Part shown: piece after piece, positions 25,203-36,905 of the stretch
Layout of the letters: each line of letters opens with the position of its first letter
Position numbering within the stretch: position 1 is the stretch's first letter
From: Rhodocollybia butyracea
Lineage: Eukaryota; Basidiomycota; Agaricomycetes; Agaricales; Omphalotaceae
Direction of reading: 5' to 3'
NCBI GenBank assembly: GCA_015501585.1
Contig: JADNRY010000064.1
Coordinates: 203,039-267,038, forward strand
DNA length: 64,000 nt
Translations under genes and position numbers: made by a program
Notes under the pieces: generated by a model
What the model was told of the DNA's origin: nothing
The model's input: only the letters and a program-made list of their open reading frames with translations
The model's database searches: none

Positions 25203-27078
25203 AGGCAGAGTCTAGACTCTACCAATGGTTATCAGGGAAGGAGGCAAGCAACCAGTTGATTCTGTCGCGTAACGGGCAAAGTACAGCCACGGCACTCATC
25301 AGGCGAGCGCTTAAGTCTTTTCTGTGGAACGTTTGCCTCTTTAAGCTTTAGCGCTTTAACACTCATGCCAACGCTGACGCAAAGGTCCAAAACCAGTCAT
25401 AGCTCCTTCCATGGCTCTGACCACCCCAACGGATCTCGTAGCTCTTCTCAGCATGCTTTGATTCGTCCCATGCATCCAGGACAAACTTGCTACAAACATA
25501 CTTGCCCATGCAGCCAAGAGAAAAGGTACTTCGTACTCTCAAGTCCGAAAAATCCGATAGTTGCCGGTAACGATTAACTCGGAACTGTACTCGATGCCTT
25601 GTTATCTTGTCAATACGAAACCCGCGTTACTTTTAAGCCTCTGCTAGTCTGCCTGGCCTCTGCCACCCATCGTCACGTCGTGATCGATGTAACTAAAGTT
25701 TGGCTAGAACAAGATTTGATGTATTGATCTCCTTCTGCATTTTGTAACACCTATAATATCCCGCATGATCTCAGCTCCCTTTGTCCCTTGTCTCATTCGC
25801 TCCGTTCGTGCATCGACTGTGAGCGTATTTACTTTCAATCATTCACTCATCTGTACTCACCCGATACTTGGGTAAAAACATCGGAAAGATGGGATTTACG
25901 AAGCTCATTCTCTCAAACCAGACCTTGCGGGCCTGACCAGCGACATGGCCGAACTGTACTGGAGCCCACCATTCGGAGGCACCTAGATTGGAAAACGTTC
26001 CTCAACCAGTTGATTAGCCCCTCACAGCATCACACCCTGTGCGCACCATCGGCTTGTCCAAAAAACTAGGCGATTCAGCGGCTGTGAAAAGTTCTTAGGT
26101 ATCGCTATCAGGTGAGGTTGCCGTCATTCAAGTCTCGTCGATATGGCTGAAGTTCGGGTAGACTGAACAAATTTATCACAATTGGACTCATTCTGCTTGT
26201 GAAGCAGATGAACAGTACCCCGCCAGATCACAGCTCCCTTTGTCCTTGCCTTATTTGCTCCGAATCCCGATTGTGCATTGACCGTGAGCCCACTTTCTCC
26301 ATATCAATCCTTCACTCATTTTTGCCTCCAGATAGGGACAAATCCTGTTTATAGGTATGGTTATTGGTGCCACGTAGAGAATCTCTGAACTACTGCGAGC
26401 GAGGCTACTTTGGTTGTATGACGTTTGGCTAGTTCTCATGGGATTGTGACGGCTAAAGGATGTATATAGAGGACAAACGCATAATGGTTATATTTCTGCG
26501 TTTGCCTGCCGACCAAGAAAGACCGTTTCGACAGGCTAGGGCTGGCACATCGGGCACATCGGGAACATTAAAAATACCAGCGAGGCTACCTGAACCCCGA
26601 AATAAACTAGTTAAGTTTTTTTTGGATTTTGGCATCAACCTCGGAGGTGCTTGAATTTGGCTGATATTTGGCTGATACTCCACAGATACTGGGACGATAT
26701 ATTAAATCACAGGCAATCTGAAAACGTTGGGTCGCTTTTGTCAATTATTTCTCTGTGTCAAAGGATCGGTGGATATAATAATTTAGGCTAACATGCGATA
26801 TTCAGCTTTCAGCTGACCAGTTCGAGTGCTAGTTGGGTTGCTTTTGTCAGTTGTTTCTCTATGCCCAAGGATCGGTGGATATAACAATGACAAATCGGCA
26901 AGCTAATATGCGCGGTGGACTTCAACCCTCTTTCAGCTGACCAGCGCAGGTGCAATGTTCGGCTAATGGTCGGGGCAGTCGTCAGATTTTTTTTTGGCAA
27001 TTGTTTTTCGTTATATACAAGTCGGGCGAGGGCATTTTGGACCAGAATTTTCTAAGGGTTTTCTCAAAGTAACCAGAA
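25203..27078. other. gene-poor stretch with degenerate local repeats
   Basis: Two imperfect copies of one segment occur around 25765-25900 and 26225-26350 (both contain CACAGCTCCCTTTGTCC-like or CAGCTCCCTTTGTCCCTTG sequence). Two more related segments lie around 26725-26835 and 26840-26950 (GTTGGGTCGCTTTTGTCA versus GTTGGGTTGCTTTTGTCA, then GGATCGGTGGATATAA). They look like old local duplications. A TATATA box at about 27012 belongs to the next gene. Confidence 0.4.
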
Positions 27079-28126
27079 ATGCCACGACTTGCTACTTTTG
27101 TTACTCTCTTGGCATTGCTCTTTGCATCCTCTGAGCCTGTCAGCGCCGATACTGGTGTCTCAACCTTCAATGACGTGCGTGGCCCTCCCTCGTTAAGTTC
27201 ATTTGTTCGCTTTGTTGACTTGAGTGTATGGACTCCTACAGTTCTCCTCACAGAGTGGCGTTGCATGCGCTGGTAAACTTCCATTCAATAAAGCACAGTG
27301 CACCGCATTTACTCACTGATAATATGCTAGGTTTCTCTCCCGACAATAGCCAAGGAACTAATATCTTTGCTGCAGCGCTAGGCGATCTGTCTCCTCTTTG
27401 GACCGGAGCTCGATGTGAAGGAACGATAACTGCCAGCGACTGGTATGGTCTACACAATTTATTCTTGTATTAACTTGCATACGACCATGAACAGTACGGG
27501 AACTGGTTCATGCATTGATTGCACTGGTCGTGAGTGTTTCTAACGAGAGCATAATCATTACTATTCTAGTCTGGGCTGAACCTGGGCGTCGCAGCTGCTT
27601 GCCCCGACGAAGAACAATGTGGTCAATGCTTCAACATTTCATGTTGGTTCTGCTATCCTGGAGTCTGGAAACCTGTTCTTACTACTTTGACATTTTTAGG
27701 CGCGAGCTCTCTAGACGGTGAGACTACTGGATCTTGTTCAGATACTGTTATCAAAGTCAAGATCGTGGACGCGTGAGTAGAAGCTGGACATCCTTGCGCA
27801 GGGATGAATCGCGTTGATGTCTATGCAGATGCCCGTCCACGCATCCCGAGAATTTTTGTAAGATTGCCGAATTCGGTGGGGTAAGAAGACGAATCATCTA
27901 CTCTGAGATCCTCTAGAAACTTACCTCGGTTGACCAGGATGTCCCCGCCGATCAAGCTTGCGAGGCCAGTGGGGTGAATGCATTCGACATCGCCACTACA
28001 GCTAGGAGTCTACTTTCCTCTTTTGTGCGTATCTCTTCAACGTACTATTTGGCCTCTTGCACTGATGCTCCCGTGAAAAAACAGCAAGGCAATCTGAACA
28101 TCAACATTGAATCTACCAGCTGCTGA
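27079..28126 (+). CDS. expansin/barwin-like secreted protein (double-psi beta-barrel)
   Basis: The first exon (27079-27174) encodes a signal peptide (R-L-A-T-F-V-T-L-L-A-L-L-F-A) with likely cleavage after V-S-A. Later exons give D-F-S-S-Q-S-G-V-A-C-A-G, L-G-D-L-S-P-L-W-T-G-A-R-C, C-P-D-E-E-Q-C-G-Q-C-F-N-I-S-C, V-K-I-V-D-A-C-P-S-T-H-P-E-N-F and A-F-D-I-A-T-T-A, ending in S-T-S-C. This cysteine pattern and the V-D-A-C-P block are those of barwin/expansin-like (RlpA-type) domains, which loosen or bind cell-wall polysaccharides outside the cell. There are about eight exons. The junction between the exon from 27495 and the one at about 27571 does not keep frame with a standard GT donor, so a misread splice site or a one-base lesion is possible there. 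Either a cell-wall remodelling protein or an effector-like barwin protein would fit. Confidence 0.7.
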
Positions 28127-29289
28127 GCGAAACGTTGCTAAACAAGTTCTAGTTCACTTGAATATCTATATGCAGCTCTAAAAATTACCCATCATAAACC
28201 TATGTAACAATCCCAAACGATGATACCTTCCATCTGCAGTGTTACACCGCGTGACGTAACGCGACGCGACGAGGAAACAACAACTTATACGTTCTCCCTC
28301 ATGCTGAAGCACTGTTCAGCTTATGCTTGTGGGCCATGAGTCATTCTGCCTTGCCCAGTAAGCTGGATGGTAACTCGGTTGTGCCCTCTTGTGTCAGCTA
28401 GCCTTCCGATTCCAAGTCGTCTTTGACCACTGCTTTGTGAAGACGTATTTCTTATTTCTGAGTTATTATAACTTCTTAGAATAGTATCATCTTGACCAGG
28501 ACTACACTCAGTGGGGAAAATACACGAGTCTGGTCTCATAGAGTCGCTATATGCTCAAGCCGATAATTGGATGTGTTGCGCGTGATTAGCTGGAGTGTGA
28601 GTGGCCATGATGCATAACTGACAATTCATACTGCCGGAGGATAGATAACATGGATAGGGAAACCTGAGGAGAAGGACGAAGCCTGGAAGACTAAGACGTG
28701 GGTTTGGCATCATTATATTTTTCACAGCCCATGCTCTTTACGCGTCTTCATAATTTAAAATAATTATTGCTTATTGTACACTGCAAGAGCCTTCACGCTG
28801 CCCCCAGCTTGCCTAGTTTTCTGTCTGGAGCAGTATCGTCAACTGACAAACAGAAGGTGTGTGCTACATCGGCCTTTGTCTACTCGGCCCCGAAGTACCA
28901 ATCCCTCAAGGCCGTCACCTTCGGACAACACAGCACCTTCCAGACAACGCCCCTCCGTAACCCATACAGTTGAAGGCAAAGAATTTCTCGAACGATAACC
29001 AAATGCTTAACACAATAAAGCAGACCTAGCGTAAGGCTGTCAACCAGTGCTTCTGGGCATGAAATAAGAATCTGATTCGTAGCCTCAGTCGCATTGCTTT
29101 TTTCCGTAAACCTTTGTAAAATGCATGTGGAGCCTCTTTTGTAATATGTACCTCGAGTCAGCTCGAGTTAATGTCGCGAGGATTTTCGTAACGAGTTATA
29201 TATTTGTGTTTTGTACTTAAGAGAAACATCTGTGCATGCCAAAGCTCACGGAAAACCTTCTTCCTCCTCTTTCACTCCACTGAGCAATT
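28127..29289. other. intergenic, no gene recognised
   Basis: Short frames only (28767-28998 on the plus strand among them), none with a domain or an exon chain. Confidence 0.45.
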
Positions 29290-29995
29290 ATGGTTGGAAG
29301 GCTATCTGGTGCTCTGGGTTTGGTCCTCCTCCTGCAATATGTCTCTGCAATCCCAAGCCTTACTAATGATGTGTGAAACGAGATGACTATGACACTATCG
29401 TCTGGCAAGGAGGCTCCCTGCCTTCCTATTGCCCTTACTCCTCAGTACATATTCTATTTGGCTCAGACTGACACAAAACCCTACCTTTGTAACCCTCTTC
29501 TCAGAAGCAGCGCAGAGCCTCCTCTCCCCCGTCGGACGAGACAGATCTTATCCATGTGACCGTCATCGAAGGTGACAACCCTCCTTCCTCCATTGAGAAC
29601 TTCGCCGACTACTGCACCGACCCCGGGGACGCCCCCGCTACTTCCGTTCCCACCTCCTTCACCGTGGAAAATGGCTGCAACTTTGACATGAGCTTCTCAG
29701 TGCAGATCACAGACTCTAACGGGGATGTGACTAGCTCTGGGTTATTCACGCTGAACGCGGCTGGGGATGAATGGCAGAGGGAGTTTAATCTTCCTGGAAG
29801 GCCGTCCACGGCGGTTATCACTACGGGTCGAGCACTGTTGTTACTTTTGATTATCCGGAGTATGAGGGTAAGTTTATGTCTTTTTTTTTGGTATCGTGAG
29901 GTTATGACTGTAGCTGACTGTTATGTTGGGGCCAGCCGTCGAAACTTCGTTGTGGACGGATGTTGTTTGGTGCGATGGCGATTAGCTGGACAGCT
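29290..29995 (+). CDS. secreted protein with Kex2-type site, unknown function
   Basis: Exon 1 from the ATG at 29290 reads M-V-G-R-L-S-G-A-L-G-L-V-L-L-L-Q-Y-V-S-A, a clear signal peptide, and ends at a GTGTGA donor. Exon 2 starts at about 29506 with K-Q-R-R, a likely Kex2 processing site, and continues with D-L-I-H-V-T-V-I-E-G-D-N. It has a beta-rich middle with few cysteines (Y-C-T-D, E-N-G-C-N-F). Near 29828 the best protein reading (S-T-V-V-T-F-D-Y-P-E-Y-E-G) lies one frame away from the preceding codons, so either a one-base change breaks the gene or the model is wrong. A third exon after 29937 gives S-L-W-T-D-V-V-W-C-D-G-D and a stop at 29993. I do not recognise the family. Confidence 0.5.
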
Positions 29996-32847
29996 TCTAC
30001 GCGGGAACCGAGGAATCTTGAGTATGTCTGCAATTGTGTATCGGATACATTCAGGGGATAGGAGGGATGGGCAGGTACAACGAGCTTCGCTGTTAATCGG
30101 ATGATCATGAATACTTCTGTATGAATATATGTGAAATCTTGTTACTTTTTACGTCTCGTCTCCCGCAATTGATCACTGTAAGATTGACGTTTCAGACTTT
30201 TTATGCAGGAGTATCCATAACACAAGTAGTCACAGAGCTGGAAAGAGACATCAACAGCACATGGTTCATATGCGGAAATTCAAACACATTTCGAATGTAG
30301 AAGAGCACAAATATCTGAAAGGAAGAGAGAATCACTGACGGGGCGAATACAAGACGCGGAAGTTCAGGGTTTCACTGCAGTGGTTTCACGTTCATCAAAA
30401 GAGTGGAGATAAGATTGGGTACAGACTCTCTACAGGAACGAAGTATCAAAGTGGTTCCGGAGATATTTACCAGATACATCACATCTGCGGTTTCGATGTG
30501 ATAACATTTGTGCCAAAGAATTGAGGTACATAGCCATCGTGCGCAAAATCGAGAGTAAACACAACTTGGATGTGTGCGCGAAAGCTTCAGGTTGAGAAAG
30601 GTAAGGTTTCTTTCAAAAGCAAGACCAGTGGCTCCTCAATATTCAATGAAGCCATTTCCATGGACTAGTGCCGTGCTCTTGGTCCACAGATCCATCGCGA
30701 AACTCCTCGAGCACCGCCAAAGACCACTCTGCAACGTTCATAGCAAGCCGAACAGAACTGCGATTAATTTCGGTAATCGGAAGATGACCGAGTAGGGTCG
30801 AAATCAACGCTTCTCCCGCAATAAGAATAAGCGCATGTAGTGGCGCTCTGGGTCATGGCAGGTCATGGATCATATCGATTATGGCCAAGGTTCCAAATCT
30901 TCCCTAGGGTTGCGTTGAAGCGATTTGAAACCGTAATTGTAGAGTTATCGTTGTGTTATTGTATGTTATCGTATGTTGTGGGTTCGAAATTGAGGATAAT
31001 AATAGTTGAACATGAGGGAAGGACAAACGATAACAGGGACACAAGAATTAGAAAGAGGTTCAAACTGCATAAAGACGGGAAGTGGCTAGTGGCATCCCAT
31101 CCTTGAACATATGGGCCAGAGCTCGGTATCCGGATAGCATGGTAGAGCGAATATACCGACGTCGAACATTCAGTATGAGCAGGGTTGCCTTGAGAAAATC
31201 GAGAACACGGGCCACAAGAGAAGAAAAAACAACGATCCAGGATCCTTAAAGAGAACAACATTAGTGATACTACGGAGGAGGAATCGGTGAGGCGAGAATA
31301 TAATTTTTTGGCGCAAAATAGACTACTTGGAAGAGGAACGACGAGAAGTGTAGGTCCGAGGTCAGGAGAACATGAACCAGCGCCTGTTACAGGCGCTAAT
31401 CGGAATTTTTTCTGATCACTTCTTCCATCTCGCAAACTCCAAAAGTCCACTGTACCGAGAGCTTTTTGAAGAGGAAAAACACGATGATGGCTGAAGCAAA
31501 GTGCGGATCTCATCTGCTTGCCTTTCTTATTGAAATCCTGAAAAACCATTCGGTATATTTGTTCGTTTGTTCTTGCGAGGTCAGAATATAAATCAACGCG
31601 GAAGTCTTGCGGAAACTGTTCCTCGTCCCAATTCAATGATTTTCGACCTGACGCACCCGCCGAAATTTGGATGGAAGCTGCCCCAACTTAAAGTCATACA
31701 CGGCGGCTCCATGAACTCTCTTTGGGTCGTACGATGTAAGAGTGCGGTAGGAGGTTTTTAATGCGACAAGAGGTGGTCGATGATTCGATGAACGGCCGCG
31801 GGTAAGGGAGCTTAGAACAATCACTGTTACTCGTCGGAATCGCTGTTATGTACTCCGCCAGTGACATCGGGAATGACCATGGCTTGTTCAGTTCTGGTGC
31901 GTGTTGCTATGAAACCTCTTTGACCGTTCTGATTTTTTTATCTATTATATAGCCAAGTCTTCACTGGCACTGGTCGCCCTCTTCTGTATTCACAACCATT
32001 CAGACGAACAGAGCTCCGGATGCAACTATCTAGACCAAGTGGATATCTCAATTCTCCTTTACGATCCCATGGTATCATTAAAATATCTTATTTCGCGATA
32101 CTAATAAACGACGTCACGTAACATCCAGCACAATAAAACGAATTGGATGCATCAGAACTCAGATCAGTCGAAGATGATATTGGAAAAGCTCGATGCTGGC
32201 GCTGGCGCTCTAGAGGCTGAAGCGCTGAAGTTAGACAAAGCTCCTCCACATTAAACGTCCAACTCTCACTCTAGGTGCTGGTTCAACTGGTAGGAAATGA
32301 GGAATGACCATGGTTCCTGTAGATGCTGTCCCAGCGAATTTTCCTTAACAGTGTCCGCGATCATCGATAAACAAGAAGTAACTTTCTAACGCGTTTTTTT
32401 CGTGTGATTTATGAAAAGGGTCGGAATTGGGCAGGAGATAGGGGAGCGGCCGGTGAGACGGTGATAGTGGCATTTGCCTTACAGTCTTCTTTGAGAACTC
32501 GACATACCTTCGAGGCAAACTCCGTTTCTGTCGATAACACTGAGCGGGTTTTTTCAGTTATTCAGTTGATTTTTCTCTCAATTTTCCAGGATTTTTGGAA
32601 AGATTATCTTGGCATCCTCCTCCTCGTTCGTGCTAGTACGTTGCTGCCTGCGAAACGGCGTTCGGTCTTCCTCCAAGTCCGGTTTTCCGTGCTTTACTTC
32701 GTTTGCAGATCTCTTCCAAATATTTCGTCTGTACTTGTTGAAATACAAGCTCAAGCTCGAAACCTCCGGACAATTCATAGAACAAAATCATTCTAGGTAT
32801 GTTATTCTCCTCATCCATTTCGATCAACTTATAATTGTTTACAGATC
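29996..32847. other. long gene-poor stretch
   Basis: The longest frame is 226 codons on the minus strand (30956-31636). It has no recognisable domain, low-complexity Ser/Leu-rich content in its second half, and no obvious splice extension. A plus-strand frame at 32404-32796 is similarly featureless. Nothing here is supported as a gene. Confidence 0.4.
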
Positions 32848-33243
32848 ATGTTTATTCTGCAATCCTCAATGATTGCGATCGCTGCCTTGATAGGATTTTC
32901 GAATGCCATTCCTACTGAAGGAACCCTTGCGCCTCTTCTTCAGGTCAGGTCTTCGCCCACTACAAGAGAGATCGATGTCCGCGCTCCAAATCCCTCTGTA
33001 GAAGTCAGCACTCCAGTGACTTACTTCGTTACTACAAATGGCAGTATCACTGGTCAGGCTGTCAAGAAAGTCATCGGAAACGAACTCGCAGTCCTCTCTC
33101 CCGGAGCTTCTGATGCAGTCATACTCGCTGCGATCACGGGGCTTGGTGCCATTACCCAGGCCGTATGTCGAAGTGGCGCGCCGTTGGCCTGCGCGGTAGT
33201 CGGCTTCACAGCCGTGATCGGTATCTTCTTCAGCATCTTTTAA
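32848..33243 (+). CDS. small secreted hydrophobic protein
   Basis: An uninterrupted 131-codon frame. Residues 1-20 form a signal peptide (M-I-A-I-A-A-L-I-G-F-S-N-A). V-R-S and V-R-A-P could be processing points, and the C-terminal half is a long Ala/Gly/Val/Ile-rich hydrophobic stretch (about residues 86-131) with two cysteines (V-C-R-S-G-A-P-L-A-C). The ATG lies three bases after a TTTACAG acceptor-like sequence, so a 5'-leader intron is likely. I do not recognise a family; membrane-active or cell-wall-associated roles would both fit. Confidence 0.5.
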   Translation: MFILQSSMIAIAALIGFSNAIPTEGTLAPLLQVRSSPTTREIDVRAPNPSVEVSTPVTYFVTTNGSITGQAVKKVIGNELAVLSPGASDAVILAAITGLGAITQAVCRSGAPLACAVVGFTAVIGIFFSIF

Positions 33244-34316
33244 AGTACTGGTCGGGACTTGTTTTTTTCCGCATCGGGATTTTTTCCTATGGTACTGGAG
33301 TACTCACCTGTTCGTGGATGCGGCGTTGCTTGTCATTTGCATCTCGAAGCGCCTGAGGGAGATTAGAGGTCAATTGGGAATGCGACTGTCGATGGAACGT
33401 TCCATGACATTCACTTCAAAAAGGTCAATGGACGTTTTGGTCTCCGTGCTATCCAAACATCCCCCTCCTCCTCTTCTCTTACTGAGGGCGGAAGACAATG
33501 ACGGTGGGATGGTCTTTAACTTTAACTGGATCAGTGACAGTGAAAAAGCGTATGACAGTTTCCACAGCACTAAAACGGTAGGCAAATATCTTCGCAATAT
33601 AAAAAAAATCCTTAGGCTGACCCGGTCTCTTACAGCAAATACATGGGTACGGAAAACCAGGCTGATTACTGTTGGGTGGAACGAGTCAGGGTACTCCTGG
33701 CCGAGCGAGGGGGAGGAGGGGTCACTCGAGAGTTCATGTACCAGTGAAAATGCAGGTATCAGTTAATCTCATTGCACCCGGTTTGTGTAGCTGCTGTAAT
33801 TAGACGATAAATGACCTGAATTTATTAGAATGCCTAGTTTTGAATTAAATTTTGTTTTCCTGTGCTCGACTCATTTGTACCAAGCTTCTTCGAATATATC
33901 ATTACTTGTGTTTTCGCACTTCCTTTCTTGCTAGATTAACTCCCCGAGTTCTCCTTCAACTCCTTCTTTCGATCTTGATTATTCTTAAAGATCCGTTTGG
34001 GTAACCGCTCTGCGTTGAGGTTTCAGACACTATGTCTTTCGGCATCTACGAGGTCCAGAGACGTATCGGGCGAGCCCTTTCCAATTCCACTCGAGCGTTA
34101 TCCGTGAATGTAAGTCTTGTTGGTCCACGCCAAGAATGACCAGTTGTCGGAGAGTTTATTACACTGGAATAAAATTAATTATCATAAACAATCTTATAAT
34201 GGAATAGATATGCTGGCGGTGCTACTAGTGTGTTGCAACTACGTTAGAGATCAACGGTCATATTACACATAAATTATTGTTAGGGGGATCAGTTTTTTTT
34301 TGAACAAAGAATTTTG
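33244..34316. other. gene-poor stretch; one lone exon-like segment
   Basis: A 150-codon plus-strand frame (33314-33766) has no recognisable content. At 34032 an ATG begins M-S-F-G-I-Y-E-V-Q-R-R-I-G-R-A-L-S and runs to a GTAAGT donor near 34110. It looks like a first exon whose remainder was cut off where the dioxygenase duplication begins. Confidence 0.35.
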
Positions 34317-35727
34317 TCAGCGTTTCAGCACTGACTGGGAAGTAGCATCTACCCCTGCCTTCAATAGAGCTACCACTTTGTTTCCACCAGTACCAAGGAC
34401 TCGGTCAATCTCCGGTTGCTTAAGTTTAGAAACGAGTGGATGGAACTGTCCAAGGAGCGGTGGTTTTGGACATGCTGACAACATATGACATGGCAATACG
34501 CATGTGAAGACTCCGTAGTTTTTTCAATGCCGCAACTGCGTTGTTATATGGACCTCGAAGAGTAGACATACGACAAGCAAAGTCCCGCATGGAAGGTGAC
34601 TGTTCCAGATGCTGTAAGTATTCCCGATGTTTGCCCAGCATGTACATCCGCATGCGTTCCATAAATCCGAGGTTGGCTCTTTCGCTTGACATCGAGCACT
34701 TCTCTGGTGTATCATGATTGACACCCAAGAACACATCTAGCGTATGCATTATTGTGCTTTGCCCGCCAGAAGGTCCACATAAATACTGCAGCTCAGGCGC
34801 AGCAGGATTAACCCCTTCATATATCCATCCAGGAACTGAACCATTTTGGGAGTCGCAGCCGTTAAACCAAGGGCGTATATGCCAGTAGAAAGTGTAAGGA
34901 TCACAGCCATCCCTGGTTGATTGAATAAGATCACTGAATTCTCCTATAATTTCCGCGATACGCTCAAGATCTCCAGCAACCCGGTTCATCGAAGCCGAAT
35001 CATCCACAATTGGAGTTCGATTGTAACTTTCGACGATACATAATAGCTGGGCACCATGTAGTTCAATCGCAGCTTGGACTTGATAAAAGTGTCGTTCGTC
35101 ATCTCTTCCGGAGAATGTGTGAAGAATTGTCATGTTATCGATGGTGACAGGCTTGTCAGAGTGGATGAGCTCCCAGTTCCACGTAACTGTATCCGCGAAT
35201 GTGATGACTGGGGAGATACCAAGGATACGAGATACATTCACCAGGGGGATCGCAATTGAGTCGGGGACTTTTTTCGGTTCTGGAGGAAATACAGGAGGAA
35301 GCGAATGGACATAGTATTGCACAAGCCAGCTTAATATTACATGAGCTCTCTGGAGAAGGCGCCGTTGGTTCGCTAATGATTGAATGTCCAGGACTGCGAT
35401 CTGGAATTGAACATCAATATTAATCCAGAGTCACCATGGTAGACCTACCGATTTCACATGGACTCTCCAGGATTCCCCTTCCTTCTTCAAAGCCAGCGCT
35501 TCTTTGGATACATCGTCTCCCAGTCTCAGAAGCTCGGGTGCCTCTGCCAATGCATTTTCCCATATCCTGTATTGACCTGAGAGACGGGGAAGAGGCTCCG
35601 GCGGAAGAAATCCAGTAACTGGGTCGATGCCAAAGTCAGTTTGAGCTGGAAGTACTTTATTTGAAGCTTGAAATTGGTGGGTAAAAATGCGAGGGAAGAA
35701 GGAGGTTATCTCAAAGTAACCTGGCAT
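34317..35727 (-). pseudogene. indoleamine 2,3-dioxygenase, frameshifted copy
   Basis: Same family and architecture as the intact copy at 38708-40126, including the TATA box (TATAAAG near 35786), the start M-P-G-Y-F-E-I-T-S-F-F-P, the single intron ending ATCGCAG, and the haem-ligand region R-S-L-H-M-R-I. Comparison with the intact copy shows two length changes. One missing base near 35470 (before the intron, G-E-S-W-R-V-H-V-K-S instead of G-E-T-L-E-R-S) puts the two exons out of frame. One extra base near 34445 ends the frame about 35 residues early at 34426. Homology continues past that stop to 34317. The rest is well preserved, so inactivation is recent; a functional role by unusual splicing is unlikely. 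Confidence 0.75.
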
Positions 35728-36390
35728 ATTGGGCTTAGCAGGATACGGGGCTCGTTATAGATATTCGGTACGTTTTGGAGAGGCTTTATATCTGGCATGT
35801 ACTGACTCGTCCTTTCTTAACCTGAAACGGGTTCAAAACAACGGCAAATGAAGCGACGGTAAAGGAAGCGGGACTGCGTACTGTGCTCACCAGGGCCCTT
35901 CAAGCTTCAAGGCCCACTTTGCTGCTCCGACTTGGGAAAAAAGCGGGACCGGTAAGTACTCTTCCGTACTCTTCCGTAGCGTTCCAGTGGAAGCGGGACT
36001 CGTAGCGGATTGGCAAGGTACTTCTGTTTGACCAGTGCATCAGTATCCTTCATTAATAAACTTATGATGAAATCGACAATGCACTCTCCTATCCGATGTT
36101 GAAACCTGGACATTTTGGACCAAAATTGTAGGTGCTCCGATAAATCTCACACAGCTTGACCACACAGCTTGACTTTGAATAACTGACTTAACTCTTTAAA
36201 TACTTTCCCGAGATGAGTATCAGTAATTTTGAGCAGGAGCGTCGCTGGGTCTGAGTCAATGAAGAGTTATAACCACGAAACTCAAAGCTGATTTTTGACT
36301 CACAAGTAAGGGGTTCAACTCTTAAGTCAGTGCTCTGATTGACTCGGCTCAGGGCGACGAAAAGTCACACCATTATAGGCAAATCAAGTC

Positions 36391-36905
36391 ATAGGGTTGA
36401 CTGGGTATAAGCTGGGATCTATGATCCCGGTTCGCATCATAGAGGTATCCAAAGTAGGGGTTAACCCATATGTACAGCTCACATCATAGAGCACGCCGCA
36501 GGTGGAGCCTCCGGAGGGGTTCGCATCAAGTTGGGCGGCAATCGCAGCTGCCCAGGTATACATATGTACTATGTAGCTCCAGCAAAAATTTGGGAAGTTT
36601 TGATAGTTTCTTAAGTGATAAATTCTCCAGGATTTGAGATAGATTATAAAATTACATACTCAACATGCAGAAGGGGTTTTCAAGCATTCTAGTGCTTCTC
36701 TAAATTGGTTACTATTAGTTGACAAAAAGATGCTGTTGTACTAAAATTTTTCGGTGCTTTTTCCAGCCATTTTCGAACCCTCAGACCACATAGTCAACCA
36801 AAATTTAGTGATTTTGGTTCGCATCATAGTGGTCCCTTTCACGAATTTTGGGATCATGGTTTCAGGCCTATAGTCTGGGGTCCTGGTTGACTTCGGCTTG
36901 AGTCA
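36391..36905. other. insertion present only in one dioxygenase duplication unit
   Basis: Unit B runs directly from ATTATAGCCGCATC to GAGTCAACTTG (about 40760-40790), while unit A has about 0.5 kb in between. The extra sequence contains GGTTCGCATCA three times (about 36430, 36518 and 36815), with GGATCTATGATCC near the left and TGGGATCATGG near the right. I see no coding capacity and no clear terminal inverted repeats, so it may be a decayed non-autonomous element. Confidence 0.4.

Noticed and set aside
30956..31636. 226-codon minus-strand frame
   Set aside because: No recognisable domain, no start or splice context that extends it, and low-complexity composition in half of it; not enough to call a gene.
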